Of a stretch of 64,000 nucleotides of DNA, positions 16,840 to 24,630 are shown in pieces. The position numbers and the translations under genes are program-made. Source of the stretch: Salipiger abyssi (GTDB taxonomy: Bacteria; Pseudomonadota; Alphaproteobacteria; Rhodobacterales; Rhodobacteraceae); the NCBI RefSeq assembly GCF_017311415.1, contig NZ_JAEKIS010000006.1:1-64000 (forward strand). The letters run 5' to 3'. The notes below the pieces were generated by a model that saw only the letters and a list, made by a program, of their open reading frames with translations, did not search any database and was not told the DNA's origin. Each line of letters starts with the position of its first letter. Positions within the stretch are counted from its first letter, which is position 1.

Positions 16840-16855
16840 TTCGTATACAAACGAA
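16840..16855. promoter_or_regulatory. Operator-like site, copy 2 (rightward reductase operon)
   Basis: TTCGTATACAAACGAA, extended to the palindromic arms GTTCGT/ACGAAC at 16839-16856. It is the better palindrome of the pair, and a TTGACA lies 19 bp before it at 16815-16820. GntR- and IclR-like regulators bind sites of this general form, but no such regulator is encoded nearby; a MarR gene ends the rightward series. Its position argues for a translation start downstream of it. Confidence 0.5.
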
Positions 16856-16891
16856 CTTGCCGCAGATCAGCCAGCAGCCGGAGCCCGCGAC

Positions 16892-18403
16892 TTGAGCACA
16901 CCGACGTCCCCCGCGAAACGCAGCCCCTCGGACCGCCCCGACAAGATCCGCTGCGATGCCTGCCCGGTGATGTGCTATATCGCCGAGGGCCGCGCCGGCG
17001 CCTGCGACCGCTACGCCAACGAGGGCGGCGAACTGGTGCGGCTCGACCCGCTGACCATTCTGGAAAACCGCGAGGACGTGGCGCTGGTGCCCTTTCTCGA
17101 CCGCGAATGGGACGGCGATATCGTTTCGGGCGACGAGGCCTTCATCACTGCCGTGGGCTCCGGCACGACCTATCCCGATTACAAGCCCGCGCCGTTCATC
17201 GTCGCCTCCAAAGCGGCGGATGCCGACATGATCACCGTGGTGACCGAGGGGATCTTTTCCTATTGCGGCGCCAAGGTGAAGATCGACACCGACCGGCATC
17301 TGGGCAGCGAATGCGCCTGGGTGCGCGCCGGGGACGAGGTGATCGGCCATGTCACCACCTCGGAATATGGCTCGCAAATGCTCAGCCTCGGCGGGGTCAA
17401 CCACCTGACCGGCGGCTCCAAGAAGGAGGGCCGCGCGACCTGCTCGGCCCTGCTGGCGCTGTGCAATGGCGAGAGTGTCGCGCTCAGCATCGACAATGGC
17501 GCCGAGCTGGAGATCGCCGCCGGACAGGCGCCGGTAGTCAATGGCCAGCGCGAGGAGCGTATGCGCGTCGGCTGCGGCTCGGCCACGGTGGGCATGTTCG
17601 CGGCGCAGTGGCAGGGGCTGGTGGACGAGGTTGTCGTGGTCGACGACCATATCACCGGCGTGATGTCCGAGCATCAGGCGGGCAAGGTCATCGGCTGGCC
17701 CGCCACGGGGATCAAGATCAACGGGCGGCGCTCGACGCCGGGGCGCTATTTCCAGGTGGCCGAGCCCGGCACCGGCTGGGGCGGCACCGATCTCTCCGAT
17801 CCGCTGGAGATTCTCGGCGCGTGGAAACCCGGCATCGCCTGGCCCGGACTGTCGCTGCTCATGGTCTCGACCACCGGCGAACACGCCGCCTATTTCGAGC
17901 TGAACGAGGATCTCGTGCCGGTCGAGAAAGAGATGCCCGAGCGGCTGCTGCCCTCGGTCCGGCGGATCGAGGAGAATTGCGAGCCTTCGCTCGCCTCGGT
18001 GCTGTTCATGGCCGGCGCTGGCGGCTCGCTGCGCTCGGGCGTGACCGAGAACCCGGTGAGCCTGACGCGCTCTGTGCAGTCGCGGCTGACCCGGGTGACC
18101 TGCGGCGGCGCGCCGGTGATGATGTGGCCGGGCGGCGGCATCACCTTCATGTCGGACGTGACGCAGATGCCGAAGAACGCCTTTGGCTACGTACCGACCC
18201 CGGCGCTTGTGGCGCCCATCGAGTTCACCATGCGGCGCGAGGATTATCAGGCGCTTGGCGGGCATATGGATTATGTGATGCCGCTGGAGGAGGCGCTGAA
18301 AGGCGTCACCGGGCGGCAGAGCGATCACCGGCTCTCGGGCCGCCGCGCCGAGACTCGCAAATCCGGCAGCCCCTGGCCTGTCAGCCGGGAGCCCGCGAAA
18401 TGA
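16892..18403 (+). CDS. 6-hydroxynicotinate reductase-like iron-sulfur oxidoreductase
   Basis: A protein of about 503 residues resembling the 6-hydroxynicotinate reductase of anaerobic nicotinate degradation, which reduces 6-hydroxynicotinate to 1,4,5,6-tetrahydro-6-oxonicotinate. An N-terminal cysteine motif CX2CX3CX9C (Cys21, 24, 28, 38) in RCDACPVMCYIAEGRAGAC should bind a [4Fe-4S] cluster. I prefer the TTG at 16892 (GGAG 8 bp upstream) because in-frame ATGs at 16760 and 16835 lie before or at the operator-like palindrome; the start is uncertain. The product overlaps the UPF0280 gene by ATGA. The exact substrate is inferred only from family and from the divergent hydroxylase. Confidence 0.8.
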   Translation: MSTPTSPAKRSPSDRPDKIRCDACPVMCYIAEGRAGACDRYANEGGELVRLDPLTILENREDVALVPFLDREWDGDIVSGDEAFITAVGSGTTYPDYKPAPFIVASKAADADMITVVTEGIFSYCGAKVKIDTDRHLGSECAWVRAGDEVIGHVTTSEYGSQMLSLGGVNHLTGGSKKEGRATCSALLALCNGESVALSIDNGAELEIAAGQAPVVNGQREERMRVGCGSATVGMFAAQWQGLVDEVVVVDDHITGVMSEHQAGKVIGWPATGIKINGRRSTPGRYFQVAEPGTGWGGTDLSDPLEILGAWKPGIAWPGLSLLMVSTTGEHAAYFELNEDLVPVEKEMPERLLPSVRRIEENCEPSLASVLFMAGAGGSLRSGVTENPVSLTRSVQSRLTRVTCGGAPVMMWPGGGITFMSDVTQMPKNAFGYVPTPALVAPIEFTMRREDYQALGGHMDYVMPLEEALKGVTGRQSDHRLSGRRAETRKSGSPWPVSREPAK

Positions 18404-19263
18404 GCTTTCGCGAGGCGCCCATCGTGCAGATGGCCCGCGACGGGCGGATGCGGCTGACCCACGGCCCCATCGACCTGATCGTGACGGCGGAGGGCCCGGA
18501 AAGCGCGGCCAAAGCCGCCCTGCGGCGCGCGCATGAGGTCTTTGAGCCGGTGCTCCACGATCTCTGCGCCGAGCTGCCCCGGCTGCGCGCGGCACATGGT
18601 CCCGCGCCGCGCGGTGCCGTGGCGCTACGGATGCAGAGCGCGACCGATCTCTTTGCGCCCGCCTTCGTGACACCGATGGCGGCCGTGGCGGGATCGGTGG
18701 CCGATCATATCCTGGCGGCGATGCTGGTGCCCGGCCACGGGCTCGCCCGCGCGCATGTGAACAATGGTGGCGATATCGCGCTCTGGACGAGCGCCGCGCC
18801 GCTGCGGCTGGCGATCTGCGAAGACCCGCAGAGCCGCGCGCCCGGCGCCCGCGCCAGTATCGCCGCCGGCGATGGCATCGGCGGCGTGGCGACCAGCGGC
18901 TGGCGCGGGCGCTCGCACTCGCTGGGCATCGCCGATGCGGTCACCGTGCTGGCGCGCGACGCGGCGCGGGCCGATGCCGCCGCCACGCTGATCGCCAACG
19001 CGGTGGACCTGCCCGGCCATCCCGCCATCGCCCGCCAGCCCGCAAGCGCCCTCGCCCCCGACAGCGATCTGGGCGACCGGCCTGTGACCACCGGCGTGGG
19101 CGCGCTCACCGCCCGCGAGGCGCGGCGCGCGCTGGACGCGGGCCGCGTGCTGGCCGAAGACTATATCCGCCGGGGCCTGATCCGCGCCGCCTGCCTTGCG
19201 CTGGCGGGCGAGCGGACGGCCCTCGGCACCGCCATTGCCAAGGAGGAGCCCGCCCATGCCTGA
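18400..19263 (+). CDS. UPF0280 family protein (ApbE-like fold)
   Basis: A 287-residue protein of the uncharacterised UPF0280 family, distantly related to ApbE flavin transferases. The family motif HVNNGGDIAL is present, along with VAGSVADHIL and the GGVATSGWRGRSHSLGIADAV stretch. ApbE proteins attach FMN to partner proteins, so a cofactor-loading role for the neighbouring reductase is conceivable, but this is speculation. The ATG overlaps the reductase stop, and its own stop overlaps the next gene by 8 bp. This very tight coupling argues for a shared complex or pathway. Confidence 0.8.
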   Translation: MSFREAPIVQMARDGRMRLTHGPIDLIVTAEGPESAAKAALRRAHEVFEPVLHDLCAELPRLRAAHGPAPRGAVALRMQSATDLFAPAFVTPMAAVAGSVADHILAAMLVPGHGLARAHVNNGGDIALWTSAAPLRLAICEDPQSRAPGARASIAAGDGIGGVATSGWRGRSHSLGIADAVTVLARDAARADAAATLIANAVDLPGHPAIARQPASALAPDSDLGDRPVTTGVGALTAREARRALDAGRVLAEDYIRRGLIRAACLALAGERTALGTAIAKEEPAHA

Positions 19264-19840
19264 GGTCAAGATCCGCAAGACGCTGGTCCAGGTCGAAACC
19301 GTCTTTCACGAGGGCGGCCCTGCCCCCGAAACGCCGCAAAAACGCGCCGCCGCGCTGGCGGTGATCGAGAACCCTTATGCCGGGCGCTATGTGGACGACA
19401 TCGCCCCCTTCATGAAAGATCTCGAACCGCTGGGGGCGCAGATGGCGCAACAGCTCATCGACGCGCTCGGCGGCGATGCGGCGGCGGTCGAGGGCTATGG
19501 CAAGGGCGCCATTGTCGGCGTGAACGGCGAGGTCGAACATGGCGCGCTCTGGCATGTGCCGGGCGGCTACGCGATGCGCGACGCCATCGAGAAGAGCAAG
19601 GCCATCGTGCCCTCGGCCAAGAAGGTCGGCGCGGCGGGCACGCGGCTCGACGTGCCGGTGACCCATACCAACGCCTCTTACGTGCGCTCGCATTACGATG
19701 CGGTGGAGGTCGGCATTCCCGACGCGCCGCGCCCGGACGAGATCGTGCTGGTGCTGGTGATGACCACCGGCGGGCGCATCCACGCCCGCATGGGTGGTCT
19801 GACGAAAGAAGACGTCAAGGGCGAGGACGGGTTGCGGTGA
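19256..19840 (+). CDS. DUF1185 ('amino acid synthesis') family protein, copy 1
   Basis: A 194-residue protein of the DUF1185/AA_synth family, which has solved structures but no proven reaction. Conserved blocks are VIENPYAGRY, AVEGYGKGAIVG, GEVEHGA, ASYVRSHYD and the C-terminal GEDGLR. The ATG at 19256 lies within the last codons of the UPF0280 gene, after AGGAGG. The following gene encodes a clear paralogue and overlaps it by GTGA. The name given to the family does not mean a role in amino-acid synthesis here; the catabolic and transport neighbours suggest a ring-degradation role. Confidence 0.82.
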   Translation: MPEVKIRKTLVQVETVFHEGGPAPETPQKRAAALAVIENPYAGRYVDDIAPFMKDLEPLGAQMAQQLIDALGGDAAAVEGYGKGAIVGVNGEVEHGALWHVPGGYAMRDAIEKSKAIVPSAKKVGAAGTRLDVPVTHTNASYVRSHYDAVEVGIPDAPRPDEIVLVLVMTTGGRIHARMGGLTKEDVKGEDGLR

Positions 19841-20415
19841 AGCTGCGCAAGATCATCACGCAGGTCGAGGAGACCCGCTCGGAGATGGGCCGGGCGGTCA
19901 CGCCGCCCGCCCGCCGGGCGCTCGCGGCGGCGGTGATCGAGAACCCGTTCGCCGGGCGCTACGAGGACGACCTGTCGGAGCTGATCGAGACCGGCGCCGC
20001 GCTGGGAGATCTGCTGGGCCGCGAGGCGCTGGCGGCGCTCGGCTGCGGCGCGCAGGCGGTCGAGGGCTATGGCAAGGCCGCGCTGGTGGGCGAGCTGGGC
20101 GAACTGGAACACGCCGCCGCCCTGCTGCACCCCAGGCTCGGCGCGCCGCTGCGCGCGGTGATCGGCGGCGGCAAGGCGCTGGTGCCCTCCTCCAAGGCCA
20201 TCGGGCGCGCGGGCGAGTTCCTGGACATTCCGCTGGGCCACAAGGATGCCGCCTATGTGCGCAGCCATTTCGACGGCATGCGCCTGCGCATCGCCGACGC
20301 CCCGCGCCCGCGCGAGATCGTCGTGGCGGTGACGTTGCAGCAGACCGGTCGACCACTGTCCCGCGTCGGCGGCTTGCAACATGACGAGGTGACGGGCGAG
20401 GATGGGCTGCGATGA
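19837..20415 (+). CDS. DUF1185 ('amino acid synthesis') family protein, copy 2
   Basis: A 192-residue paralogue of the preceding gene, sharing VIENPFAGRY, AVEGYGKAALVG, GELEHAA, AAYVRSHFD and GEDGLR. By eye, roughly 45% of positions match. The GTG start overlaps the previous stop (GTGA) and no other start is closer. Retention of both copies in one operon suggests either a heterodimer or two related substrates. Conserved Glu and His residues (GYGK, GE-EH, RSH) could form an active site, but this is inference. Confidence 0.8.
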   Translation: MKLRKIITQVEETRSEMGRAVTPPARRALAAAVIENPFAGRYEDDLSELIETGAALGDLLGREALAALGCGAQAVEGYGKAALVGELGELEHAAALLHPRLGAPLRAVIGGGKALVPSSKAIGRAGEFLDIPLGHKDAAYVRSHFDGMRLRIADAPRPREIVVAVTLQQTGRPLSRVGGLQHDEVTGEDGLR

Positions 20416-20534
20416 CCCGGACCGCGCCCCATAGCGCTCCGCGACAGGCCGGAGGGGCGCCTTCGGGTCCGGCCCGTCTTGCCTGTCCGGTAACAATCCC
20501 CCAATCTCGGGCCGTGAGACCGTTCCCGGCCCGC

Positions 20535-20557
20535 ATCGCCGCCCGCCCGGCGGCGAT
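20535..20557 (+). promoter_or_regulatory. Intergenic hairpin ahead of the ABC transporter genes
   Basis: ATCGCCGCC and GGCGGCGAT form a 9-bp perfect stem around a 5-base loop, 82 bp before the binding-protein ATG and within a 223-bp gap. No T-run follows. It may stabilise the downstream mRNA or partly terminate, letting the abundant binding protein be expressed differently from the enzymes. Confidence 0.35.
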
Positions 20558-20638
20558 TGCAGATCCAGACACCCGGCACAAAGACCGGATCACATCGGGG
20601 GCCGGAAAGACCCCCAGCCAACAGGAGATTGAACCGCG

Positions 20639-21847
20639 ATGAACCTGATGAGACGCACCGTGCTGGCCACGGCCGCCGCCCTTGCCCTGACCCCTGCCAC
20701 AGCTTTTGCGCAGGAGACGATCAAGGTCGGCGAGATCAACCATTACAAGCGCCTCGCCGCCTTTGCCGAGCCCTACAGGAAGGGCATCGAACTGGCGCTG
20801 AGCGAGATCAACGCCGATGGCGGCGTGCTGGGCAAGGATCTGGAATTCATCTTCCGCGACGATCAGGGCGACCCGGCCGAGGCGGTGAAGATCGCCGAAG
20901 AGCTGATGACCCGCGACGGCGCGGTGATGTTCACCGGCTCGATCCTGTCGAATGTCGGGCTGGCGCTGTCGAGCTTCGCCAACGAGAAGAAATATCTCTA
21001 CCTCGCCTCCGAGCCGCTGGCCGACACGTTGGTGTGGAAATCCGGCAACCCCTACACCTTCCGCCTGCGGGTCTCGACCTGGGTGCAGGCCGCCATGCTG
21101 GCCGAGGAGGCCGCCAAGACCGACGCAATCAAATACGCCACCATCGCGCCGAACTACGCCTATGGCACCGATGCGGTCGAGGCCTTCAAGACCAACCTCA
21201 AGATGCTGAAGCCCGAGGTGGAATTCGTCGCAGAGCAATGGCCGGCGCTGTTCAAGATCGACGCCGGCGCCGAGGTGCAGGCCATCGAACGCGCCAAGCC
21301 CGATGCGATCTATAACGTCACCTTCGGCACCGACCTCGCCAAATTCGTGCGTCAGGGCACCGACCGGGGCCTCTTTGACGGGCGCCCCGTCTATGGGCTG
21401 CTGACCGGCGAGCCGGAATATCTCGAACCGCTGGAGGACGAGGCGCCCGAAGGCTGGTTCGTCACCGGCTTCCCCTGGTACGGGTTCGAGGACGGCACGC
21501 CGGGCAAGACCTTTGTCGATGCCTATGAGGCGTTTACCGGCGAGACGCCCAAGATCGGCTCGCTGGTGGGCTACATGACGGCGCAGAGCATCGCCGCCGC
21601 CATCACCAAGGCTGGCGCCACTGATACCGAGGCGCTGCGGATGGCCTTCGAAGGGCTTGAGGTCGAGAACACGCCCATCGGCACGCTGCATTACCGCGAG
21701 ATCGACAACCAGTCGACACTGGGCGCCTGGACCGGCACCACGGCGGTGGAGGACGGCAAGGGCGTGATGGTCGACTGGACCTATAACGACCCCGCGCCCT
21801 ACATGCCCTCCGACGAGGAGATCCTGGAGATGCGCCCGGCGGACTAA
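20639..21847 (+). CDS. ABC transporter substrate-binding protein (branched-chain amino acid/LivK type)
   Basis: A 402-residue periplasmic binding protein with a signal peptide (basic MNLMRRTV, hydrophobic core, cleavage near AFAQ). The mature start ETIKVGEINHYKRLAA and the internal IAPNYAYGTDAVEAF are typical of type-I Leu/Ile/Val-like binding proteins. AGGAG precedes the ATG. The family binds amino acids but also urea, amides and aromatic or heterocyclic acids. It heads a full importer downstream of the reductase genes, so the ligand may be the pathway's N-heterocycle or its acid form. Confidence 0.88.
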   Translation: MNLMRRTVLATAAALALTPATAFAQETIKVGEINHYKRLAAFAEPYRKGIELALSEINADGGVLGKDLEFIFRDDQGDPAEAVKIAEELMTRDGAVMFTGSILSNVGLALSSFANEKKYLYLASEPLADTLVWKSGNPYTFRLRVSTWVQAAMLAEEAAKTDAIKYATIAPNYAYGTDAVEAFKTNLKMLKPEVEFVAEQWPALFKIDAGAEVQAIERAKPDAIYNVTFGTDLAKFVRQGTDRGLFDGRPVYGLLTGEPEYLEPLEDEAPEGWFVTGFPWYGFEDGTPGKTFVDAYEAFTGETPKIGSLVGYMTAQSIAAAITKAGATDTEALRMAFEGLEVENTPIGTLHYREIDNQSTLGAWTGTTAVEDGKGVMVDWTYNDPAPYMPSDEEILEMRPAD

Positions 21848-21862
21848 GCCCGGCACAGCCAT

Positions 21863-21940
21863 GAGGCCCCGGACCACGTCCGGGGCGGGTTGGGACGGCT
21901 CTAGCCGATGCCCCCCGCCCCGGGCCTGACCCGGGGCCTC
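21863..21940. repeat. Inverted pair of GC-rich dispersed repeats
   Basis: The element GAGGCCCCGG-n7-CCGGGGCGGG (21863-21889) is followed 24 bp later by a closely matching copy in the opposite orientation (21914-21940). Related copies are at 26656-26683 and three times within 45772-45873. It sits between the binding-protein and permease genes, where it could form a long mRNA hairpin. Confidence 0.6.
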
Positions 21941-22003
21941 CACCGGAGCCGCCCGCGCGGCGGCCCCGCAAGCCTCTCTCCCGATACCAGCCAGAGGACC
22001 GTC

Positions 22004-23860
22004 ATGGCCTTCTTCTTCGCCCAGTTCCTCACCGGGCTCGCCAATGCCGCCGCGCTGTTCCTCGTGGCCTCCGGCCTGTCGCTGATCTTCGGCGTCACCC
22101 GGATCGTGAATTTTGCGCATGGCTCTTTCTACATGCTCGGCGCCTTCATCGGCGTCGTCCTGATGGATCTGCTGCCCGGCCATGTCGGGTTCTGGGGCGC
22201 CATCCTGCTCACCGGGCTTGCGGTGGGGCTCATCGGCGCCCTGGTCGAGATGGTGGTGCTGCGCCCGATCTACCGCGCGCCGGAGCTGTTCCAGCTTGTC
22301 GCCACCTTCGGGGTGATCCTCGTCATCCAGGATCTGGCGCTGATGATCTGGGGCGCCGAAGACCGGCTCGGCCCGCGCGCCCCCGGCCTGCGCGGCGTCT
22401 GGCGGATCTTTGGCGAGCCGGTGCCGAAATACGATATCGTGCTGATCGCCATCACCCCGGTCATCCTCTTCGCGCTCTGGTATCTCATCGCCCGCACAAG
22501 GCTCGGCGTGCTGGTGCGCGCCGCCACGCAGGACCGCGAGATGGTCGGCGCGCTCGGCGTCAACCAAGCCTGGCTCTTCACCGGGGTCTTTGCGCTCGGC
22601 TCGGCGCTGGCCGGGCTTGGCGGCGCGCTGCAACTGCCCAAGGGCGGCGCCGATCTGCTGATGGATTTCAATATCATCGGCGCGGTCTTTGTCGTGGTCG
22701 TCATCGGCGGCATGGGCTCCCTGCCCGGCGCCTTCATCGCCTCGGTGCTGATCTCGGTGCTGAACGTCTTTGGTGTCACCTACCTGCCGCAATCGACGCT
22801 GGTGCTGATGTATGTGGTCATGGCGGTGGTGCTGATCGTGCGCCCCTACGGCCTTCTGGGCCGCGAGGAGGTGGCCGGAGAACATGGTCAGGTCGGCGCG
22901 CCGGAAACCCCGATCCGCCCCTATGGCCCCAAGGGCATGGCACTGGTCGCCGTCCTGCTCGCCCTGCTGGCGCTGCTGCCGGTCTTTGCCGAGCCCTTCG
23001 TGCTGACGCTGGTGGTCGATATGGTGGTCTTTGCGCTTTTCGCCGCCAGCCTGCATTTCATCCTCGGCTCCGGCGGGCTGGTCAGCTTTGGCCATGCGGC
23101 GTTTTTCGGCGGCGGCGCCTATGCGGCGGCGCTGCTGGTCTATCACACCGGCACGCCGATGGAGCTCGCCTTTCTCTTCGCGCCGCTCGCCGCCGGGCTG
23201 CTGGCGCTGGGGATCGGCTGGTTCTGCATCCGCCTCACCGGCGTCTATTTCGCCATGCTGACGCTGGCCTTTTCGCAGCTTGTCTGGAGCCTCGCCTTCC
23301 AGTGGCGCTCGGTCACCCGTGGCGATGACGGGCTGGTCAATATCTGGCCCGCCGAGTGGCTCTCGGGCGACATAACCTACTACTATTTCGCGCTGGCCTT
23401 CGGCATCGGCGGCATCCTCGTCCTGCGCCATGTCATCCACGCGCCCTTCGGCTATGCGCTGCGCGCCGGGCGCGACAGCCCGCGCCAGGCCGAAGCCACC
23501 GGCATCGACGTCAAGCGCGTGCAATTCGCGGCCTTCGCGCTGGCCGGCGCCATGGCGGGACTTGCGGGCGGGATCTTCGTCTTTTCCAAGGGCTCGGTCT
23601 TTCCGACGGAGCTGGAGATCGCCAAGAGCTTCGATGCGCTGATCGTGGTGTTTCTCGGCGGGGTGAAGACGCTGGCGGGGGGCGTCGTGGGCGCCGGCTT
23701 CATGACCGTGGTCGAGGACTGGCTGGTGCGGCTGGAATACTGGCGGCTGCTGCTGGGGCTGGTGATCATCGCGGTGGTGATCCTGATGCCCGAGGGCATC
23801 GTCGGCACCCTGCGCACGCTCTGGCGGCGCATCCGCCACAGCGATGAGGAGGCGGTCTGA
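22004..23860 (+). CDS. Fused LivH-LivM type ABC transporter permease
   Basis: A 618-residue fusion of the two permeases of a branched-chain-amino-acid-type importer. Residues 1-300 are LivH-like (VNFAHGSFYMLGAF, GVNQAWLFTGVFALGSALAG, VVVIGGMGSLPGAF). Residues 340-618 are LivM-like (SFGHAAFFGGGAYAAALL, TGVYFAMLTLAFSQLVW, RDSPRQAEATGIDV, VVFLGGVKTLAGGVVGA). The ATG at 22004 follows AGAGGA. The stop and the ATPase start overlap by one base (TGATG). Separate LivH and LivM genes are the rule, so one chain with both halves is less usual, though known in other bacteria. Confidence 0.9.
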   Translation: MAFFFAQFLTGLANAAALFLVASGLSLIFGVTRIVNFAHGSFYMLGAFIGVVLMDLLPGHVGFWGAILLTGLAVGLIGALVEMVVLRPIYRAPELFQLVATFGVILVIQDLALMIWGAEDRLGPRAPGLRGVWRIFGEPVPKYDIVLIAITPVILFALWYLIARTRLGVLVRAATQDREMVGALGVNQAWLFTGVFALGSALAGLGGALQLPKGGADLLMDFNIIGAVFVVVVIGGMGSLPGAFIASVLISVLNVFGVTYLPQSTLVLMYVVMAVVLIVRPYGLLGREEVAGEHGQVGAPETPIRPYGPKGMALVAVLLALLALLPVFAEPFVLTLVVDMVVFALFAASLHFILGSGGLVSFGHAAFFGGGAYAAALLVYHTGTPMELAFLFAPLAAGLLALGIGWFCIRLTGVYFAMLTLAFSQLVWSLAFQWRSVTRGDDGLVNIWPAEWLSGDITYYYFALAFGIGGILVLRHVIHAPFGYALRAGRDSPRQAEATGIDVKRVQFAAFALAGAMAGLAGGIFVFSKGSVFPTELEIAKSFDALIVVFLGGVKTLAGGVVGAGFMTVVEDWLVRLEYWRLLLGLVIIAVVILMPEGIVGTLRTLWRRIRHSDEEAV

Positions 23861-24630
23861 TGTCCGAGATCCTGCGTGTCGAAAACCTCAGGAAGAGCTA
23901 TGACGGCTTTCTCGCTGTCAATGGCGTCTCCTTCGCGGTGGCCAAGGGCGAGCTGAAGGCGCTGATCGGCCCCAACGGGGCGGGCAAGTCCACCTGCTTC
24001 AACATGCTCATGGGGCAGCTCAAACCCAGTGCCGGAGAGGTTTATCTCGATGGCCAGCGCATCACCGGCAAGCGCCCGCGCGAGATCTGGCGGCGCGGCG
24101 TCGGGCGTACCTTCCAGATCACCGGCACCTATCAGTCGATGAGCGTGATCGAGAATGTGCAGATGGCGCTGATGAGCCACCACAAACGGATCTTTTCCAT
24201 CGCGCCGCGCGCCTGGAAGCTCTACCGCGATGAGGCCATGGGCTTTCTCGACACCGTGTCGATGGCGGATCAGGCCGACCGGCCCTGTTCGGTGCTGGCC
24301 TATGGCGATCTCAAGCGGCTGGAGCTGGCGATTGCGCTCTGCCACCGCCCGCGCCTCTTGCTGATGGACGAGCCCACGGCGGGCATGGCGCCCTCGGCGC
24401 GGATCGAACTCATGCAGCTGGTGGCCGATATCGTGCGGGATCAGGGCGTTTCGGTGCTCTTTACCGAGCATGACATGGACGTGGTCTTTGCCCATGCCCA
24501 TCACATCATGGTGCTGAACCGGGGCGAGCTGATCGCGGACGGCTCTGCGACCGAGGTGCGCAACAACCCGCAGGTGCAAGAGGTCTATCTGGGCGGCGGC
24601 ACGCTCTTCAAGGAGGACGCAAATGCTTAG
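23860..24630 (+). CDS. ABC transporter ATP-binding protein (LivG type)
   Basis: A 256-residue ATPase with Walker A GPNGAGKST, the signature-region YGDLKRLELA in place of a canonical LSGGQ, Walker B LLLMDEPTAGMA and the H-loop FTEHDMDVVF. The long insertion after Walker A (GVGRTFQITGTYQSM) is typical of LivG. It pairs with LivF below to power the fused permease. The start overlaps the permease stop, and LivF begins within its last three codons. Confidence 0.92.
   Translation: MSEILRVENLRKSYDGFLAVNGVSFAVAKGELKALIGPNGAGKSTCFNMLMGQLKPSAGEVYLDGQRITGKRPREIWRRGVGRTFQITGTYQSMSVIENVQMALMSHHKRIFSIAPRAWKLYRDEAMGFLDTVSMADQADRPCSVLAYGDLKRLELAIALCHRPRLLLMDEPTAGMAPSARIELMQLVADIVRDQGVSVLFTEHDMDVVFAHAHHIMVLNRGELIADGSATEVRNNPQVQEVYLGGGTLFKEDANA

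Noticed and set aside
19898-23839. A minus-strand reading frame of about 1,300 codons
   Set aside because: It lies fully opposite the DUF1185, binding-protein and permease genes. Its Arg/His/Gln/Gly-rich sequence has no family motif, as expected for the antisense of GC-rich coding DNA.
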